Shown: positions 17,801 through 32,100, counted from the stretch's first letter. The stretch: 32,336 nt of DNA from Pedosphaera sp. (GCA_009695285.1 SIBH01000011.1:1-32336), one strand, 5' to 3'. A program made the numbers and translations. The notes: generated by a model not told the origin, from the letters alone.

Positions 17801-17984
17801 CGTCGGCCGTGGCAATGATTTCGGCCTTGGTCACCTTGTCCGCAATGGTGAAGGCCTTGCGGAAGTGGCGGACCTCGGCGTCCTCGGTTTTGTTGGACCA
17901 GATCCATTCGGGGGTTTGCGCGGCGAGACGGCCCGCGCAGGCCAGCAGCAACGAGAGGGAGAGGAGGCGTGGTGTGATGATCAT
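14898..17984 (-). CDS. Secreted PVC-type dehydrogenase with C-terminal cytochrome c domain
   Basis: 1028 residues. Signal peptide: MIITPRLLSLSLLLACAGRL then AAQ. Residues about 25-170 form a jelly-roll, galactose-binding-like domain (WIWSNKTEDAEVRHFRKAF, ELEVFLNGA). From about 198 a beta-propeller of the 'putative membrane-bound dehydrogenase' class follows (LFVAKDFQVELLTSGEPEEG, GRLIISPQYGKNN, GPHAIELGPDGHLWVMAGNH, CAGFRNQFDFAFN, YIMDWTYGRLIAVHLEPDGA). Residues about 590-860 are helical, HEAT-like. The C-terminal PVC heme-binding domain starts near 880 with CLACH at residues 895-899 (CxxCH heme c site), followed by GTGPDLTVVASRF and EDILDLVAFLEAAG. It is probably periplasmic, oxidising a sugar or glycan-derived substrate and passing electrons to heme c; the substrate is unknown. 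It is divergent from gyrB. Confidence 0.88.
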   Translation of the reverse strand: MIITPRLLSLSLLLACAGRLAAQTPEWIWSNKTEDAEVRHFRKAFTIADKVTKAEIIATADDELEVFLNGALVITAIDWHTGSKANVTSKLVVGENVIAIRAQNADASPAGAIAKLDFTTAKGSQSIVTDSSWKGADKGLKDWNKVGFDDSKWVAVKSLGKLGIEPWGNVLGAAIPAGIAGPAAPKPVAKKRAATPAESLFVAKDFQVELLTSGEPEEGSWVNMCKDDKGRLIISPQYGKNNPDAGLLRVTLSADGKIAKREFIAKPLYDAQGMVFAYGSLWVVVNKYSTKFESGLYRITDDGSDTWSKIELIKKMPGGGEHGPHAIELGPDGHLWVMAGNHTKPPEGLSPDSPHKNYQEDHVLPRQPDGNGHATGIMAPGGYVLRVNKDATKFDFFCAGFRNQFDFAFNVDGELFVYDADMEYDWGVPWYRATRVNHAVSGAEFGWRFGTGKWPDYHADSLGAAVDIGIGCPTGVGNGKGAKFPAKYQHAIYIMDWTYGRLIAVHLEPDGASYKGMFENFVAPAGLVNSGAPKPPLNLTDLTIGNDGAMYFVIGGRGTPSGLYRVTYTGKESTAPAWKPNTAGADARKLRHQLEAFHGKADPKASDFLWPHLNSPDRSIRYAARIALEAQPVAEWQARALAEKSADGGPTALLALVRLGGKAAQEECFRALGKWPLDTLTETQQLTKLRALQVSIARHGLPPSTAANATMKKLNASYPSKSDLVNRELSQVLIALGAPDVVSKTLQVMAAAKNQEEMMHYLFHLRTARKWTLEQRREYLGYWAKDRNAYTHEARLLRWFQEAGRPYSDGASYGNFRKNFLKEHVGLMSEDEKAALESVLASISTGPKPPSSFPTAKPRAFVKDWKTADIAPLIEQPLKGRSLENGRQAFVDAQCLACHRFGVEGSGTGPDLTVVASRFGRRDILESITEPSKVLSEQYQNTTVTKKDGDDVTGRLVEETADKLVLVPDPLKPNTKVEVKKTDVKSRTFSKLSPMPEGLVSGLSQEDILDLVAFLEAAGRKDHPVFAK

Positions 17985-20915
<2,931 letters not shown>

Positions 20916-20926
20916 GCCATGAGCCT

Positions 20927-20952
20927 GCGCGCCCACCTGTCGGTGGGCGTGC
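20927..20952. repeat. Strong hairpin between gyrB and gyrA
   Basis: An 11-bp stem (GCGCGCCCACC with GGTGGGCGTGC, one G-U pair) and a TGTC loop, in the 70-base gap between the two gyrase genes. No T-run follows, so it looks like a processing or attenuation hairpin or a dispersed palindrome rather than an intrinsic terminator. Confidence 0.55.
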
Positions 20953-20985
20953 GTTGAATTTCAAAACTCCCTCAGAGAAAATTTT

Positions 20986-23640
<2,655 letters not shown>

Positions 23641-23691
23641 GTGGCTTCCGGCTGCTGGCGGTGAACCGGTCATTGTGACCCTTGAACAACC

Positions 23692-24462
23692 ATGTTCCGT
23701 CCCTGCATTGATCTTCATGAAGGCAAGGTGAAGCAGATCGTCGGCGGTTCGCTGCGCGATGATGGCGCGGGCCTGCGCACGAACTTTGTTTCCGAAAAGC
23801 CGGCGGAGTGGTTTGCGGAAATGTATCGCCGCGACGGACTGAAGGGCGGGCATGTCATCCAGCTCGGCTCCGGCAACGAGGCCGCCGCGCGCGCGGCGCT
23901 GGCCGCGTTTCCCGGCGGACTGCATTTGGGCGGCGGGGTGAACCTCGACAACGCCCGCGCCTGGCTCGACGCCGGGGCTTCGCACGTCATCGTCACCTCC
24001 TGGGTCTTCCGCGACGGGCAGCTTGATTTCGACCGCGTGCGCGCGCTCATCGCGGCCATCGGACGGGAGCGGTTGGTGCTGGACCTGAGCTGCCGCCGGC
24101 GCGGGGAGGATTACATCGTGGTCACGGACCGCTGGCAGAAGTTCACCGAGTTCACGATCAATCCGCAGGGGCTGCAACGGCTCGCGAAGCTGTGCGATGA
24201 ATTTCTCATTCACGCCGCCGATGTCGAGGGGTTGTGCGGCGGCGTCGATCTCGAACTGGTGGACAAGCTCCGGCAATGGTCGCCCATCCCGACCACCTAT
24301 GCGGGCGGCGCGCGGTCGATCATCGACCTAGAGGAAGTGACACGGGTGGGGCAGGGCAAGATCGACCTGACCATCGGCTCGGCGCTGGATATTTTTGGCG
24401 GCAGCGGCGTGAAATATGCGGACTTGGTGGCGTTCAACCGGAAGCAGGCGTTGAACCGCTGA
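23692..24462 (+). CDS. hisA: Eukaryote-type HisA (ProFAR isomerase)
   Basis: 256 residues. HisA converts ProFAR to PRFAR in histidine synthesis using a (beta-alpha)8 barrel with two catalytic Asp. It resembles the plant and fungal branch (yeast HIS6) much more than the usual bacterial HisA: CIDLHEGKVKQIVGG with Asp7, the NFVSEKPAEWFAEMYRRDG region, GCHVI-like GHVIQLGSGN, HVIVTSWVFRDG, LVLDLSCRR with Asp131, EFLIHAADVEGLCGGVD, TYAGGARSI and GSALDIFGGSGVKYADL. These blocks align with yeast HIS6 in the same order by memory. It follows gyrA after 51 bases with no terminator seen, so it may be read from the gyrase operon. No other his genes are nearby. Copy C of the nested palindrome lies downstream. 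Confidence 0.93.
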   Translation: MFRPCIDLHEGKVKQIVGGSLRDDGAGLRTNFVSEKPAEWFAEMYRRDGLKGGHVIQLGSGNEAAARAALAAFPGGLHLGGGVNLDNARAWLDAGASHVIVTSWVFRDGQLDFDRVRALIAAIGRERLVLDLSCRRRGEDYIVVTDRWQKFTEFTINPQGLQRLAKLCDEFLIHAADVEGLCGGVDLELVDKLRQWSPIPTTYAGGARSIIDLEEVTRVGQGKIDLTIGSALDIFGGSGVKYADLVAFNRKQALNR

Positions 24463-24509
24463 TTGACGCTGCTGGAAAAGAGTCATGAGTGAGCCGGGGA
24501 GAAACGATC

Positions 24510-24580
24510 GGACAAGCTAAAGTTTGAATTCCAACACCGCGCGCGGGCCGTCTCGTTTGAATTCAAACTTTAGCTTGTCC
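24510..24580. repeat. Nested palindrome, family copy C
   Basis: Left arm GGACAAGCTAAAGTTTGAAT then TCCAAC; right arm CGTTTGAATTCAAAC then TTTAGCTTGTCC. This copy has the longest and most perfect arms of the three. It lies about 48 bases past the hisA stop. The rest of 24463-24668 shows no gene. Confidence 0.8.
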
Positions 24581-24668
24581 CTAGCTGTAAAAGGCAGGAG
24601 TCAATCGCACATCCCCATCCGCAAAATCAATATTATCGAAGATTAGCGGTTAAAAAATCGGCTGCGGA

Positions 24669-24838
24669 TTATGGTAGCACCGACACGCGGTAGAAGTGCT
24701 GACCGTTGGTGGCGGTGGCGTCATGGTATTGTGCGAGCGCTTTGGTGGCGGTGACGGGCGCGCCGAGGTTTGCACACGCGGTGTTGGTGAACTGGAGTCG
24801 GCTGGAGACCTGATATTTTTTCCCGACACGCTTTGCCA
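24669..24838 (-). pseudogene. C-terminal fragment of an interrupted secreted protein
   Basis: The minus-strand frame ending at TAA 24669-24671 reads AKRVGKKYQVSSRLQFTNTA, then NLGAPVTATKALAQYHDATA, then NGQHFYRVSVLP. This is the same C-terminal module that ends the secreted protein at 9428-12847 (YRVQF ... NLGA ... FYRV). The upstream end runs into transposase sequence at about 24838. Together with the signal peptide at 25720-25794 it appears to be one gene split and largely lost around the mobile element. Confidence 0.6.
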
Positions 24839-25723
24839 GAAGATTGTCGTTCCACCCAGCAGATGGTTTTGCGTGCCCGCATCGTTTTGCTGGCGGCCCA
24901 ACAATGGGAGAACCGGGATATGGCCACCAAACTGGAAACCACCGCTACACTGTGGGCGTTTGGCGGCGCCGGTTCATCCTGGAGCATCTGGCCGGGTGCA
25001 GCAACTCTGGCAGGCCAACGATTGGAAACCGGACCGGGTGCGCACCTTCAAGCTTTCCAAGCATCCGCAGTTTGAGGCGAAGTTCTCGGATGTCATCGGG
25101 CTGTATTTGCACCCGCCCCAGCGGGCGTTGGTGCTGTGCTGCGATGAGAAAAGCCAGTGTCAGGCCCTGGAGCGCACCCAACCCGGTCTGCCCTTGGGGT
25201 TGGGTCACACATCCGCACCCGCACCCATGACTATGTGCGGCACGGCACCACGACGCTGTTTGCCGCTTTGAACACTTTGGATGGCCGGGTCATTGCCCGC
25301 ACCGAAACCCGTCACACCCATGTGGAATGGCTTCGATTTCTCCGGCAGATCGAAGCCGAAACGCCGCCGGAACTGGCCCTGCACCTGATCGCGGACAACT
25401 ACGCCACGCACAAACATCCGGCGGTCAAAGCCTGACTGGCCCGCCAACCACGAATCCACCAGCACTTCACGACCACGAGCAGTTCATGGCTCAATTTAGT
25501 CGAACGTTTTTTTCGTAATCTTACCCAGGAGGTGATCCGCGAGGGCAGTTTCCAAAGTGTTCAGAAATTGGTGCGGACGATTAAAGCCTGGCTGGCCGAA
25601 CGCAACCACCAACCGCCGCGCTGCGTCTGGCGAGCTGAAGGTGCCGCCATCCTGGTAAAAATCACCCGCGCACCCGCTAAACTCGAAGAAATAATGGCAG
25701 ACCCTTCAAGGACAGCAGACTAG
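24839..25723 (+). mobile_element. Degenerate IS630-family transposase remnant
   Basis: Transposase fragments of an IS630/Tc1-mariner-type element lie in order across three frames: QQMVLRARIVLLAAQQWENR (near 24860), VGVWRRRFILEHLAG, then LWQANDWKPDRVRTFKLSKH and ALVLCCDEKSQCQALERTQP, then HDYVRHGTTTLFAALNTLDG, LHLIADNYATHKHPAVKA, a TGA at 25433-25435 where Trp (TGG) is expected, then FTTTSSSWLNLVERFFRNLT to TAG 25721. The catalytic DDE residues are visible (DEKS, DNYATHK, VERFF), but three frameshifts, one stop, an internal deletion of about 50 residues after LEHLAG and a missing N-terminus make it inactive. I could not find terminal inverted repeats. Confidence 0.85.
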
Positions 25724-25794
25724 AACTGCGTGGCCGGGGCGGACAGCGCGAGCAGCAGGAGGATGAAGAAGATGGGAAACTTTTTGACGGTCAT
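25720..25794 (-). pseudogene. Signal-peptide fragment of an interrupted secreted protein
   Basis: From ATG 25794 on the minus strand the frame reads MTVKKFPIFFILLLLALSAP then ATQF and TAG. The first 20 residues are a textbook signal peptide. The stop falls at the edge of the transposase remnant. This is the likely N-terminus of the gene whose C-terminal fragment is at 24669-24838. Confidence 0.55.
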
Positions 25795-25866
25795 GGTTTG
25801 GATGGCTTCAAATTAACATCGACCGGACGAGGGGCAAGCTGAACCTGAGGAAGTGGCGGGTCGGGC

Positions 25867-27696
25867 TTAATCCAGCGCCGCCTGGCCGCCGGTGACGCGC
25901 GCGTAGTAGCCGGGCTGTTGCGCCAGTTCGGCGGGGCGGCCGCACCCGGTGAGCCGGCCGGCTTCGAGGACCAGAATTTTATCCACGCGCCGGATGGTCG
26001 TGAGCCGGTGCGCGACCATCAGCGTAGTGCGGCCTTTCATCAGGTCGAAGAGGCTGGCGACGACCTGAGCCTCGCTCTCGGCGTCGAGCGCGCTGGTCGG
26101 CTCGTCGAGGAGCAGGATCGGCGCGTCCTTGAGAAACGCACGCGCGATGTTGATGCGCTGCCGCTCGCCGACGCTCAACCGCGCCGCGCCTTCGCCGACC
26201 ACGGTGCGGTATTTGTCCGGCAGTTTTTCGATGAAGCCGTGCGCGTTGGCGGCGCGGGCAGCGGCTTCAATTTCCGCCAGGCTCGCGCCGGGTTTTCCGT
26301 AGGCGATGTTTTCCGCGAGCGTCATGGGCAGGAGGATCGGTTCCTGCAGCACGACGGCGATCTGCGAACGTAAATCGTGCAGCTTCAAGCCGCGCAAGTC
26401 CGCGCCGTCCAGTTTCACAGCGCCGCGCACGGGATCATAGAAGCGCGGGAGCAGGTTCATTAACGTGCTTTTGCCGGCGCCGCTGGGGCCGATGATGGCG
26501 CAGGATTCGCCGGGGCGCAGCGTGAAGCTGAGCTCGTGGAGCACGGGTTGGTCGGGCTGGTAGCTGAAGGAGACGTTTTCAAAAGTGATTTCACCACGGG
26601 TGAGGAGGGGATCGTAGGGCGTGGGGCGTGGGGCGTGATCCGATTCCACGTTCCACGTTCCGCGCACCACGCTCCTCGCCTCCGGCGCATCCTTGACCTC
26701 CTCCTTCGTGTCGAGCAGTTCGAGGACGCGTCCGGTGCCGGCGCTGGCGCTAGCGACGGTCGCACCGACGTGGGAGAGTTGGTTCAGCGGTTCGTAAAGC
26801 TGCGCGAGGTAGCTGAGGAAAATCCAGAGGGTGCCGATGGTCAGTCGTCCGGCGAGGACTTCGCTCGCGCCCAGCCAGACGATGGCCGCTGTGCCGAGGC
26901 CGAAGACGCCGGTGATCGCCAGCCAGTAGAGCAGCTCCCAGCCGTGCTGCGTGAGGCGCTGGTCCTGGGCCACGGCGGTCTGCGTGTTGAATTGTTTTTC
27001 CTCGAGGCTTTCCCGCGTGTAGCTCTGCACGAGCGGCAGCGCGGCGATGTTCTGCTGGACGAGCGTGGTGACGGCGCTGTCCGCCTGCTGCGCCGCCGCG
27101 CCGCGCTCGGTCATTTTCCGGCCGAAGAAACGGATGACCGCCAGGAGCAGCGGGATCGTGGCGACGGCGACGAGAGTGAGCGGGACGTTCAACCGCAGCA
27201 TCACGACGACCATCAGCACCAGCGAACACAGCGCGGTGACGAAGGTGACGAGGCCCTGCTGGAACAAGTTTTGAAACGAGTAGGTGTCCCAGGCCGCGCG
27301 ATAGATCAGGTCGCCGCTTTTGCTGCCGTGATGAAAGCGCAGCGAGAGCCCTTGCAGGCAGGCGAAGACTTTATTCCGCACGCGCCGCAGCCCGCGCAGG
27401 CCGACGGAGATGGCGAGAAAATTTTGCGCGGCGGAGATCACGCCCTGTCCCGCGTGCAGCACGAAAATCGCGCCGGCCAGCAGCAGGATGAGCGCGGCCT
27501 GGTCCGTGCCTTCGCGAGCGAGGGAACCGAACCAGTCCGGGAGCGGCTTCGTGCCGAGCACGGAATCGACGATGAGCGCGAGCGGCCAGGGCTTGAGGAG
27601 GTTCAGTCCGACGGTCACAAGCGTGAGCGCGAATACGCCCGAGATGCGCGAGGCATCGGGGCGGAAGAAGGTCAGCGCGCGGAAAATATTTTTCAT
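25867..27696 (-). CDS. MsbA-like ABC exporter (fused permease/ATPase)
   Basis: 609 residues from ATG 27696 (MKNIFRALTFFRPDASRISG); an in-frame start 117 bases upstream adds unconserved residues. An ABC-type exporter half-transporter, acting as a homodimer in the inner membrane. Residues about 1-325 hold six membrane helices (VFALTLVTVGLNLLKPWPLA, AALILLLAGAIFVLHAGQ, LLLAVIRFFGRKM). The ATPase domain starts at about 362 (ITFENVSFSYQPDQPVLHEL), with Walker A GPSGAGKSTL (about 403), signature LSVGERQRINIARA (about 506), Walker B ILLLDEPTSALD with the catalytic Glu, and H-loop VAHRLTTI. Substrate cannot be assigned; MsbA-type lipid or a peptide/drug export are options. The linker at about 342-361 (RGTWNVESDHAPRPTPYD) is encoded by tandem GGGCGTG and TTCCACG repeats and looks inserted. 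Confidence 0.9.
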   Translation of the reverse strand: MKNIFRALTFFRPDASRISGVFALTLVTVGLNLLKPWPLALIVDSVLGTKPLPDWFGSLAREGTDQAALILLLAGAIFVLHAGQGVISAAQNFLAISVGLRGLRRVRNKVFACLQGLSLRFHHGSKSGDLIYRAAWDTYSFQNLFQQGLVTFVTALCSLVLMVVVMLRLNVPLTLVAVATIPLLLAVIRFFGRKMTERGAAAQQADSAVTTLVQQNIAALPLVQSYTRESLEEKQFNTQTAVAQDQRLTQHGWELLYWLAITGVFGLGTAAIVWLGASEVLAGRLTIGTLWIFLSYLAQLYEPLNQLSHVGATVASASAGTGRVLELLDTKEEVKDAPEARSVVRGTWNVESDHAPRPTPYDPLLTRGEITFENVSFSYQPDQPVLHELSFTLRPGESCAIIGPSGAGKSTLMNLLPRFYDPVRGAVKLDGADLRGLKLHDLRSQIAVVLQEPILLPMTLAENIAYGKPGASLAEIEAAARAANAHGFIEKLPDKYRTVVGEGAARLSVGERQRINIARAFLKDAPILLLDEPTSALDAESEAQVVASLFDLMKGRTTLMVAHRLTTIRRVDKILVLEAGRLTGCGRPAELAQQPGYYARVTGGQAALD

Positions 27697-27738
27697 CGGC
27701 GGGGCCGACTGTAGGGGGCGGGGGATGATGAATCCAGT

Positions 27739-27768
27739 TTGAATGCACGCGAGCGTCCCGACGATAAT
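27739..27768 (+). promoter_or_regulatory. Possible promoter of the Gfo/Idh/MocA gene
   Basis: TTGAAT (27739-27744), an 18-base spacer and GATAAT (27763-27768), a near-consensus -10, in the divergent gap between the ABC exporter and the oxidoreductase. The leader to ATG 27824 would be about 50 bases. Confidence 0.4.
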
Positions 27769-27823
27769 TGTTCTTGCCCGCCGTCCCTGAAATTTCCAAG
27801 TTGCTCGCGTCAATCCACTCGTT

Positions 27824-29074
27824 ATGAAACGCCATTCATCTTCCGCCCAAGCCGCCGGTTCCCGGCCTGAACATTGCAGCCTTTATTCGCGGCGCGACTT
27901 CTTGCATCGCGCCGGGGCGCTGGCCGGGGCCGCCGCCCTCGGACTGAAACCGGACTCTCATGCCCAGGAGAAAAAGCCCATCCCGGGATTGGAACCCGCC
28001 CCCAATGACCCGAACGCCGCCAAGGGTTGGCAGCCTGTTTCCGATCGCAAGATACGCGTCGGCATTGTCGGTTACGGTGTCTGCCAGTTTGGCGCGGCCT
28101 TCGGTTTTCAGAGCCACCCGAACGTGGAAGTCGTGGCCGTCAGCGATTTGGTGCCCGGGCGTTGCGCCGCGTTGGCCAAGGCCTGCCGTTGTGAAAAGAC
28201 CTACTCGTCGCTCGAAGAGTTGGTCAAAGACGACAAGATCGAAGCCGTCTTTGTTGCCACGGATGCGCCGAGCCACGCGAAGCATTGCGTGGACGTCTTG
28301 AACCACGGCAAGCATGTGGCCTGCGCGGTGCCGGCGGTCTTCGGCTCGCTAGAGGACGCGGAGAAACTGTTGGAGGCCGTCAAGAAAAGTGGCCGAAAAT
28401 ACATGATGTTCGAGACGTCCTGCTTTCACGATGACCTGCACGCGATGCGGCAAATCTACCGGGCCGGCGGCCTGGGCCAGCTCGTCTATGCCGAGGGCGA
28501 GTATTATCACTACATGGACACGCCCATCGATTCCTACCAGGGCTGGCGGATCGGTTTGCCTCCGCAATGGTATCCGACCCATTCCAACGCCTATTACAAC
28601 TGCGTCACCGGCGGCAGTTTCACCGAAGTGTCCTGCCTGGGCATGCCGAGCAAGATCGAGCACCTGCGGCCAGCCAATAATCGTTATCAAAATCCGTTCG
28701 GCACCGAGATCGCGCTCTTCCGCACCAGCGAAGGTGGGACGGCGCGCATGGCGGTGAGCTGGGACACGCCCGGCGCGGGCGGGGAAATGGGCCGCATCCG
28801 CGGGCAGCGCGGCTCGTTCTACACCAAATATGACGGCCTCGAAAAATCTCTGCCGAACCTCAAGCGCCCGGCGCTTCCTCCGGGCGTGTCGGGCGGCGGC
28901 CATGGCGGATCGCATGGTCATCTGATGAACGAGTTCGTCCACGCCGTGCTGCAAGACCGCCAACCGCTGGTGGACATCGTCATGGCCCTGAACCTGACGG
29001 TCGCGGGCATCGTGGCCCATCAATCGGCCTTGAAGAACGGGGAGCTGATGAAAATTCCGCAATACAAGGTTTAG
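27824..29074 (+). CDS. Tat-exported Gfo/Idh/MocA-family oxidoreductase
   Basis: 416 residues. A twin-arginine signal SRRDFLHRAGALAGAAALGL (Arg23-Arg24) shows that a folded, cofactor-loaded enzyme is exported. The mature part begins with the Rossmann fold, RVGIVGYGVCQFG (glycine motif 83-90), AVSDL at the end of beta-2, and AVFVATDAPSHAKHCVDVLN. The family's usual E-K-P is replaced by A-V-P (residues 168-170, in HVACAVPAVFG), so the normal catalytic Lys is absent. The C-terminal half (YHYMDTPIDSYQGWRIGLPP, YNCVTGGSFTEVSCLGMPS, GHGGSHGHLMNEFV) fits the family's dimerisation/substrate domain. It probably acts on a sugar or sugar derivative in the periplasm with tightly bound NAD(P). It lies 113 bases upstream of the ThuA-dehydrogenase gene on the same strand. 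Confidence 0.88.
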   Translation: MKRHSSSAQAAGSRPEHCSLYSRRDFLHRAGALAGAAALGLKPDSHAQEKKPIPGLEPAPNDPNAAKGWQPVSDRKIRVGIVGYGVCQFGAAFGFQSHPNVEVVAVSDLVPGRCAALAKACRCEKTYSSLEELVKDDKIEAVFVATDAPSHAKHCVDVLNHGKHVACAVPAVFGSLEDAEKLLEAVKKSGRKYMMFETSCFHDDLHAMRQIYRAGGLGQLVYAEGEYYHYMDTPIDSYQGWRIGLPPQWYPTHSNAYYNCVTGGSFTEVSCLGMPSKIEHLRPANNRYQNPFGTEIALFRTSEGGTARMAVSWDTPGAGGEMGRIRGQRGSFYTKYDGLEKSLPNLKRPALPPGVSGGGHGGSHGHLMNEFVHAVLQDRQPLVDIVMALNLTVAGIVAHQSALKNGELMKIPQYKV

Positions 29075-29187
29075 ACTGGAACCGTCGTTTCCTTCTGTTC
29101 CATCCGTGCCATCCCGTTTCGACCGCGAAAGGTCTGGCACATCAAACTGAAAGCTGATAAAACATTCCCGTCATTGCCTTAACCATT

Positions 29188-32100
29188 ATGAAATCAAAAA
29201 TCTTCCTCGACTTCGCCGTGCTCGCCTTCGTGGGTGGCCAGCTACTTTCCGCCGCCGAACCGCTCCGTGTCTTCGTCCGTGCCGGCGTCAAGACGCACGG
29301 GCCGAACCAGCACGATCACCCGCATTTTCTCGCCGATTACACCAAGCTGCTGACCGAGCGCGGCATGAAGGTCGATGGCGCGTTGAAATTCCCCACCGGC
29401 GAACAGCTCGACCAGACGGACGTCGTCGTCATCTACGCCGCCGACGGCATGAGGATCACCGGACCGGACCGCGCGAATTTCGAGAAATTTCTCCAGCGCG
29501 GCGGCGGCGTGGTCGTCATCCATGACGGCGTGGTGAGCGGCGACCAGAATGAATGGTGCAAGAGCATCATCGGTGGCGCGTGGATCTGGCCGAAGGACAA
29601 TCCCGGCAAGACCGGCACGAAATTTCTGGAAGGGCAGGTGGGCGTGTTCTTTGTGGATGGAACGCATCCCATTTCGCGCGGCCTCTCGAACTTCGATTGG
29701 AAGGACGAGATTTATTACGATCTCGACATGGCCCCGGATGTGTTCGTGCTCGCGACCAGCTTTCACGACATCAACATCATCCTGCCGCAGCTCTGGACCT
29801 ACGAGAAGACCCTTGCGGGCGGCAGTGCGCCCTACCGCGCGTTCGTCAGCATACCGGGCCATGAATTCACCTCGTTCGAGGCGCCGCAGTACCGCGCGGT
29901 TTTACTGCGCGGCATCGCCTGGGCCGGGAAGCACGCGAACCCGGACAAGTTCTGCTCGAAGGAGGAACTGGCCTCGTTGAAATATCCCCCGGGCGGTCCG
30001 GTGCCGGCGGCCAAGGCGGTGAAGGAATTCAAGCTGCATCCTGAATTTAACGTCACGCTCACGGCTGATGAAAACATCGCGGAGAAAATTATGTCGGTCG
30101 AGTGGGATACCAAGGGACGGATGTGGGTCGCCGAGACGCCGGAGTATCCGAACGGCCGGATGAACAACAAAAACGATCTGAACGCCGAGCCGAACAAGCG
30201 GCTTGATCCCAAAAAATATCCTATCGGCGCGAAGGAAGACCGGCCGGGGCGCGACCGCATTTCGATGCTGGAAGACACGGACGGTGATGGCGTGATGGAC
30301 AAGAAGACGGTGTTTGCCGACGGCCTGGAGCTGGTCACCTCGCTCGTGTTTTACAAGGACGGCGTGATCGTGGCGCAGGCGCCGGACTTTCTTTGGATTC
30401 GCGACACGGATGGCGACGGCAAGGCGGACAAGGTGGAGAAGATTCTCACCGGTTGGGGCGTGGGCGACACGCACGCGGTGACGAGCAACCTGCGCTGGGG
30501 GCCGGACGGCTGGATCTACGGATCGGTCGGCTACAGCGCCGGCACCGTCTCTTCTGGTGACGGCTCCAAGAAATTTGGTCGCATTTCGGCGGGCATCTAC
30601 CGTTTCCGTCCCGACGGCTCCGCGCTGGAACAGGTGGCCGCCGGCGGCTGCAACCAGTGGGGCTGCGAGGTCGCGCCGGACGGCGAAATCATCTTCACCA
30701 CGGCGACCTGTGGCGCGCCGATCTGCCATGTGGTGATGCCGGAGAAATTTCTCGCGCGCGGCAACGTGGGCGGGCATCGCTCCTTCTCGAGCATCATGGA
30801 GGAAAATAAAATTTACCCGCCGTTCAAGGAAACGCGCAAACCCTACGTGCAAATTGACTGGGTCGGCGCCTGGACGGCGGCGACGGGTTCCGCCATCTAC
30901 GACGGCGGTGCGTGGCCTGGAAAGTGGGCGCCGGATGATCGCTACTCCTTTTTCCTGAGCGAGGCGACGATGCACATTTTTCATCACGAGTTTCTCGACC
31001 CAAAAGGCTCCACTTACCAGGGCCGCAAGGAAGAGGACCGCAAGGAAACACATTTCATGACCAGCACGGATTATTGGTTCCGCCCGATTCACAGCCGCGT
31101 CGGTCCCGATGGCGCGATGTATGTCGTGGATTTTTACAATCAGATCGCCGGCCACAATGACACGCGCGGCCCCAAGGTCGGCCACGGCGCGCGCAACGCC
31201 GCCGTCCGCCCGGACCGCGACCACCATTTCACCCGCGTCTATCGCGTGCAGCACAACGAGGCCGTGAAGCTGCCGGCGTTCAAACTCGACGCGAAAGATG
31301 CCGCCAGCCTGGTGAGCATGCTCTCTCATCCGAACGGCTGGGTGCGCACCACCGCCAACCGCCTGCTCAACGAGGCGCAGCCCGCCGCCGCCGGGCCCGC
31401 CCTTGCCGCCGCGATGAAGACCAGCGCGAGCAAATACGGACGCATCCAGGCGCTCTACGCCCTGAACAATCTCGGCCAGCTGGATGACAAGCTGATGGTG
31501 GCCGCCTTGACCGACAAAGATCCTGCCGTCCGAAAAAACGCCGCGCGCCTTGCTTCTGAGCGCACCGCCGTCTCCCCCGAAGTTCAGCGCTCGATCGAAG
31601 CCATGCTGCATGAAACTGACGGCCGCGCCCGCATCAATGCCGTCATGGCGCTCGGCAGTTTCCCCGCGACCGCCGAATCTTCGGCCGCCCTCGTCGCGGT
31701 CTGGCCTTCCGCCGCCACGGACAAGTTCATGCAGTCGGCCATCATCGGCGCTGCCTCGCAAAATCCCGGTGAAAGCATCAATGCCGCGCTGGCCCACGGC
31801 ACGGCGGGAACACACGACGGGTTCGTCAGTCATCTGGTGCGGGTGATTGCCACCAAAGGCGAACCGGAAAAGGCCGCCGCCTTCGTCATCGGCCTCAGCA
31901 AGGCTCCCGCCAGCGGGAATGCGCTCAAGGCCGTCGCGCTGGAAAGTCTGGCGGCGAACTTGAAGATCGTCCCGTCGTGGACTGCCGAGCTGCAGGCCGC
32001 GTTGAAAACCCTCATGGCCTCCCCGAATTCCGCCGTTGTCGCCGCGACCGTTCCGTTGATCGGCCGCTGGGACAAGGACGGCGCGCTGGCCGGCGAGATC

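Noticed and set aside
24463-24668. CRISPR-like repeat
   Set aside because: There is one inverted repeat (nested palindrome copy C), not direct repeats with regular spacers.
30706-30730. CGAPICH in the ThuA-dehydrogenase protein as a heme c site
   Set aside because: The spacing is CX4CH, not CxxCH, and it lies inside the propeller domain; similar PVC proteins place heme in a separate C-terminal domain.
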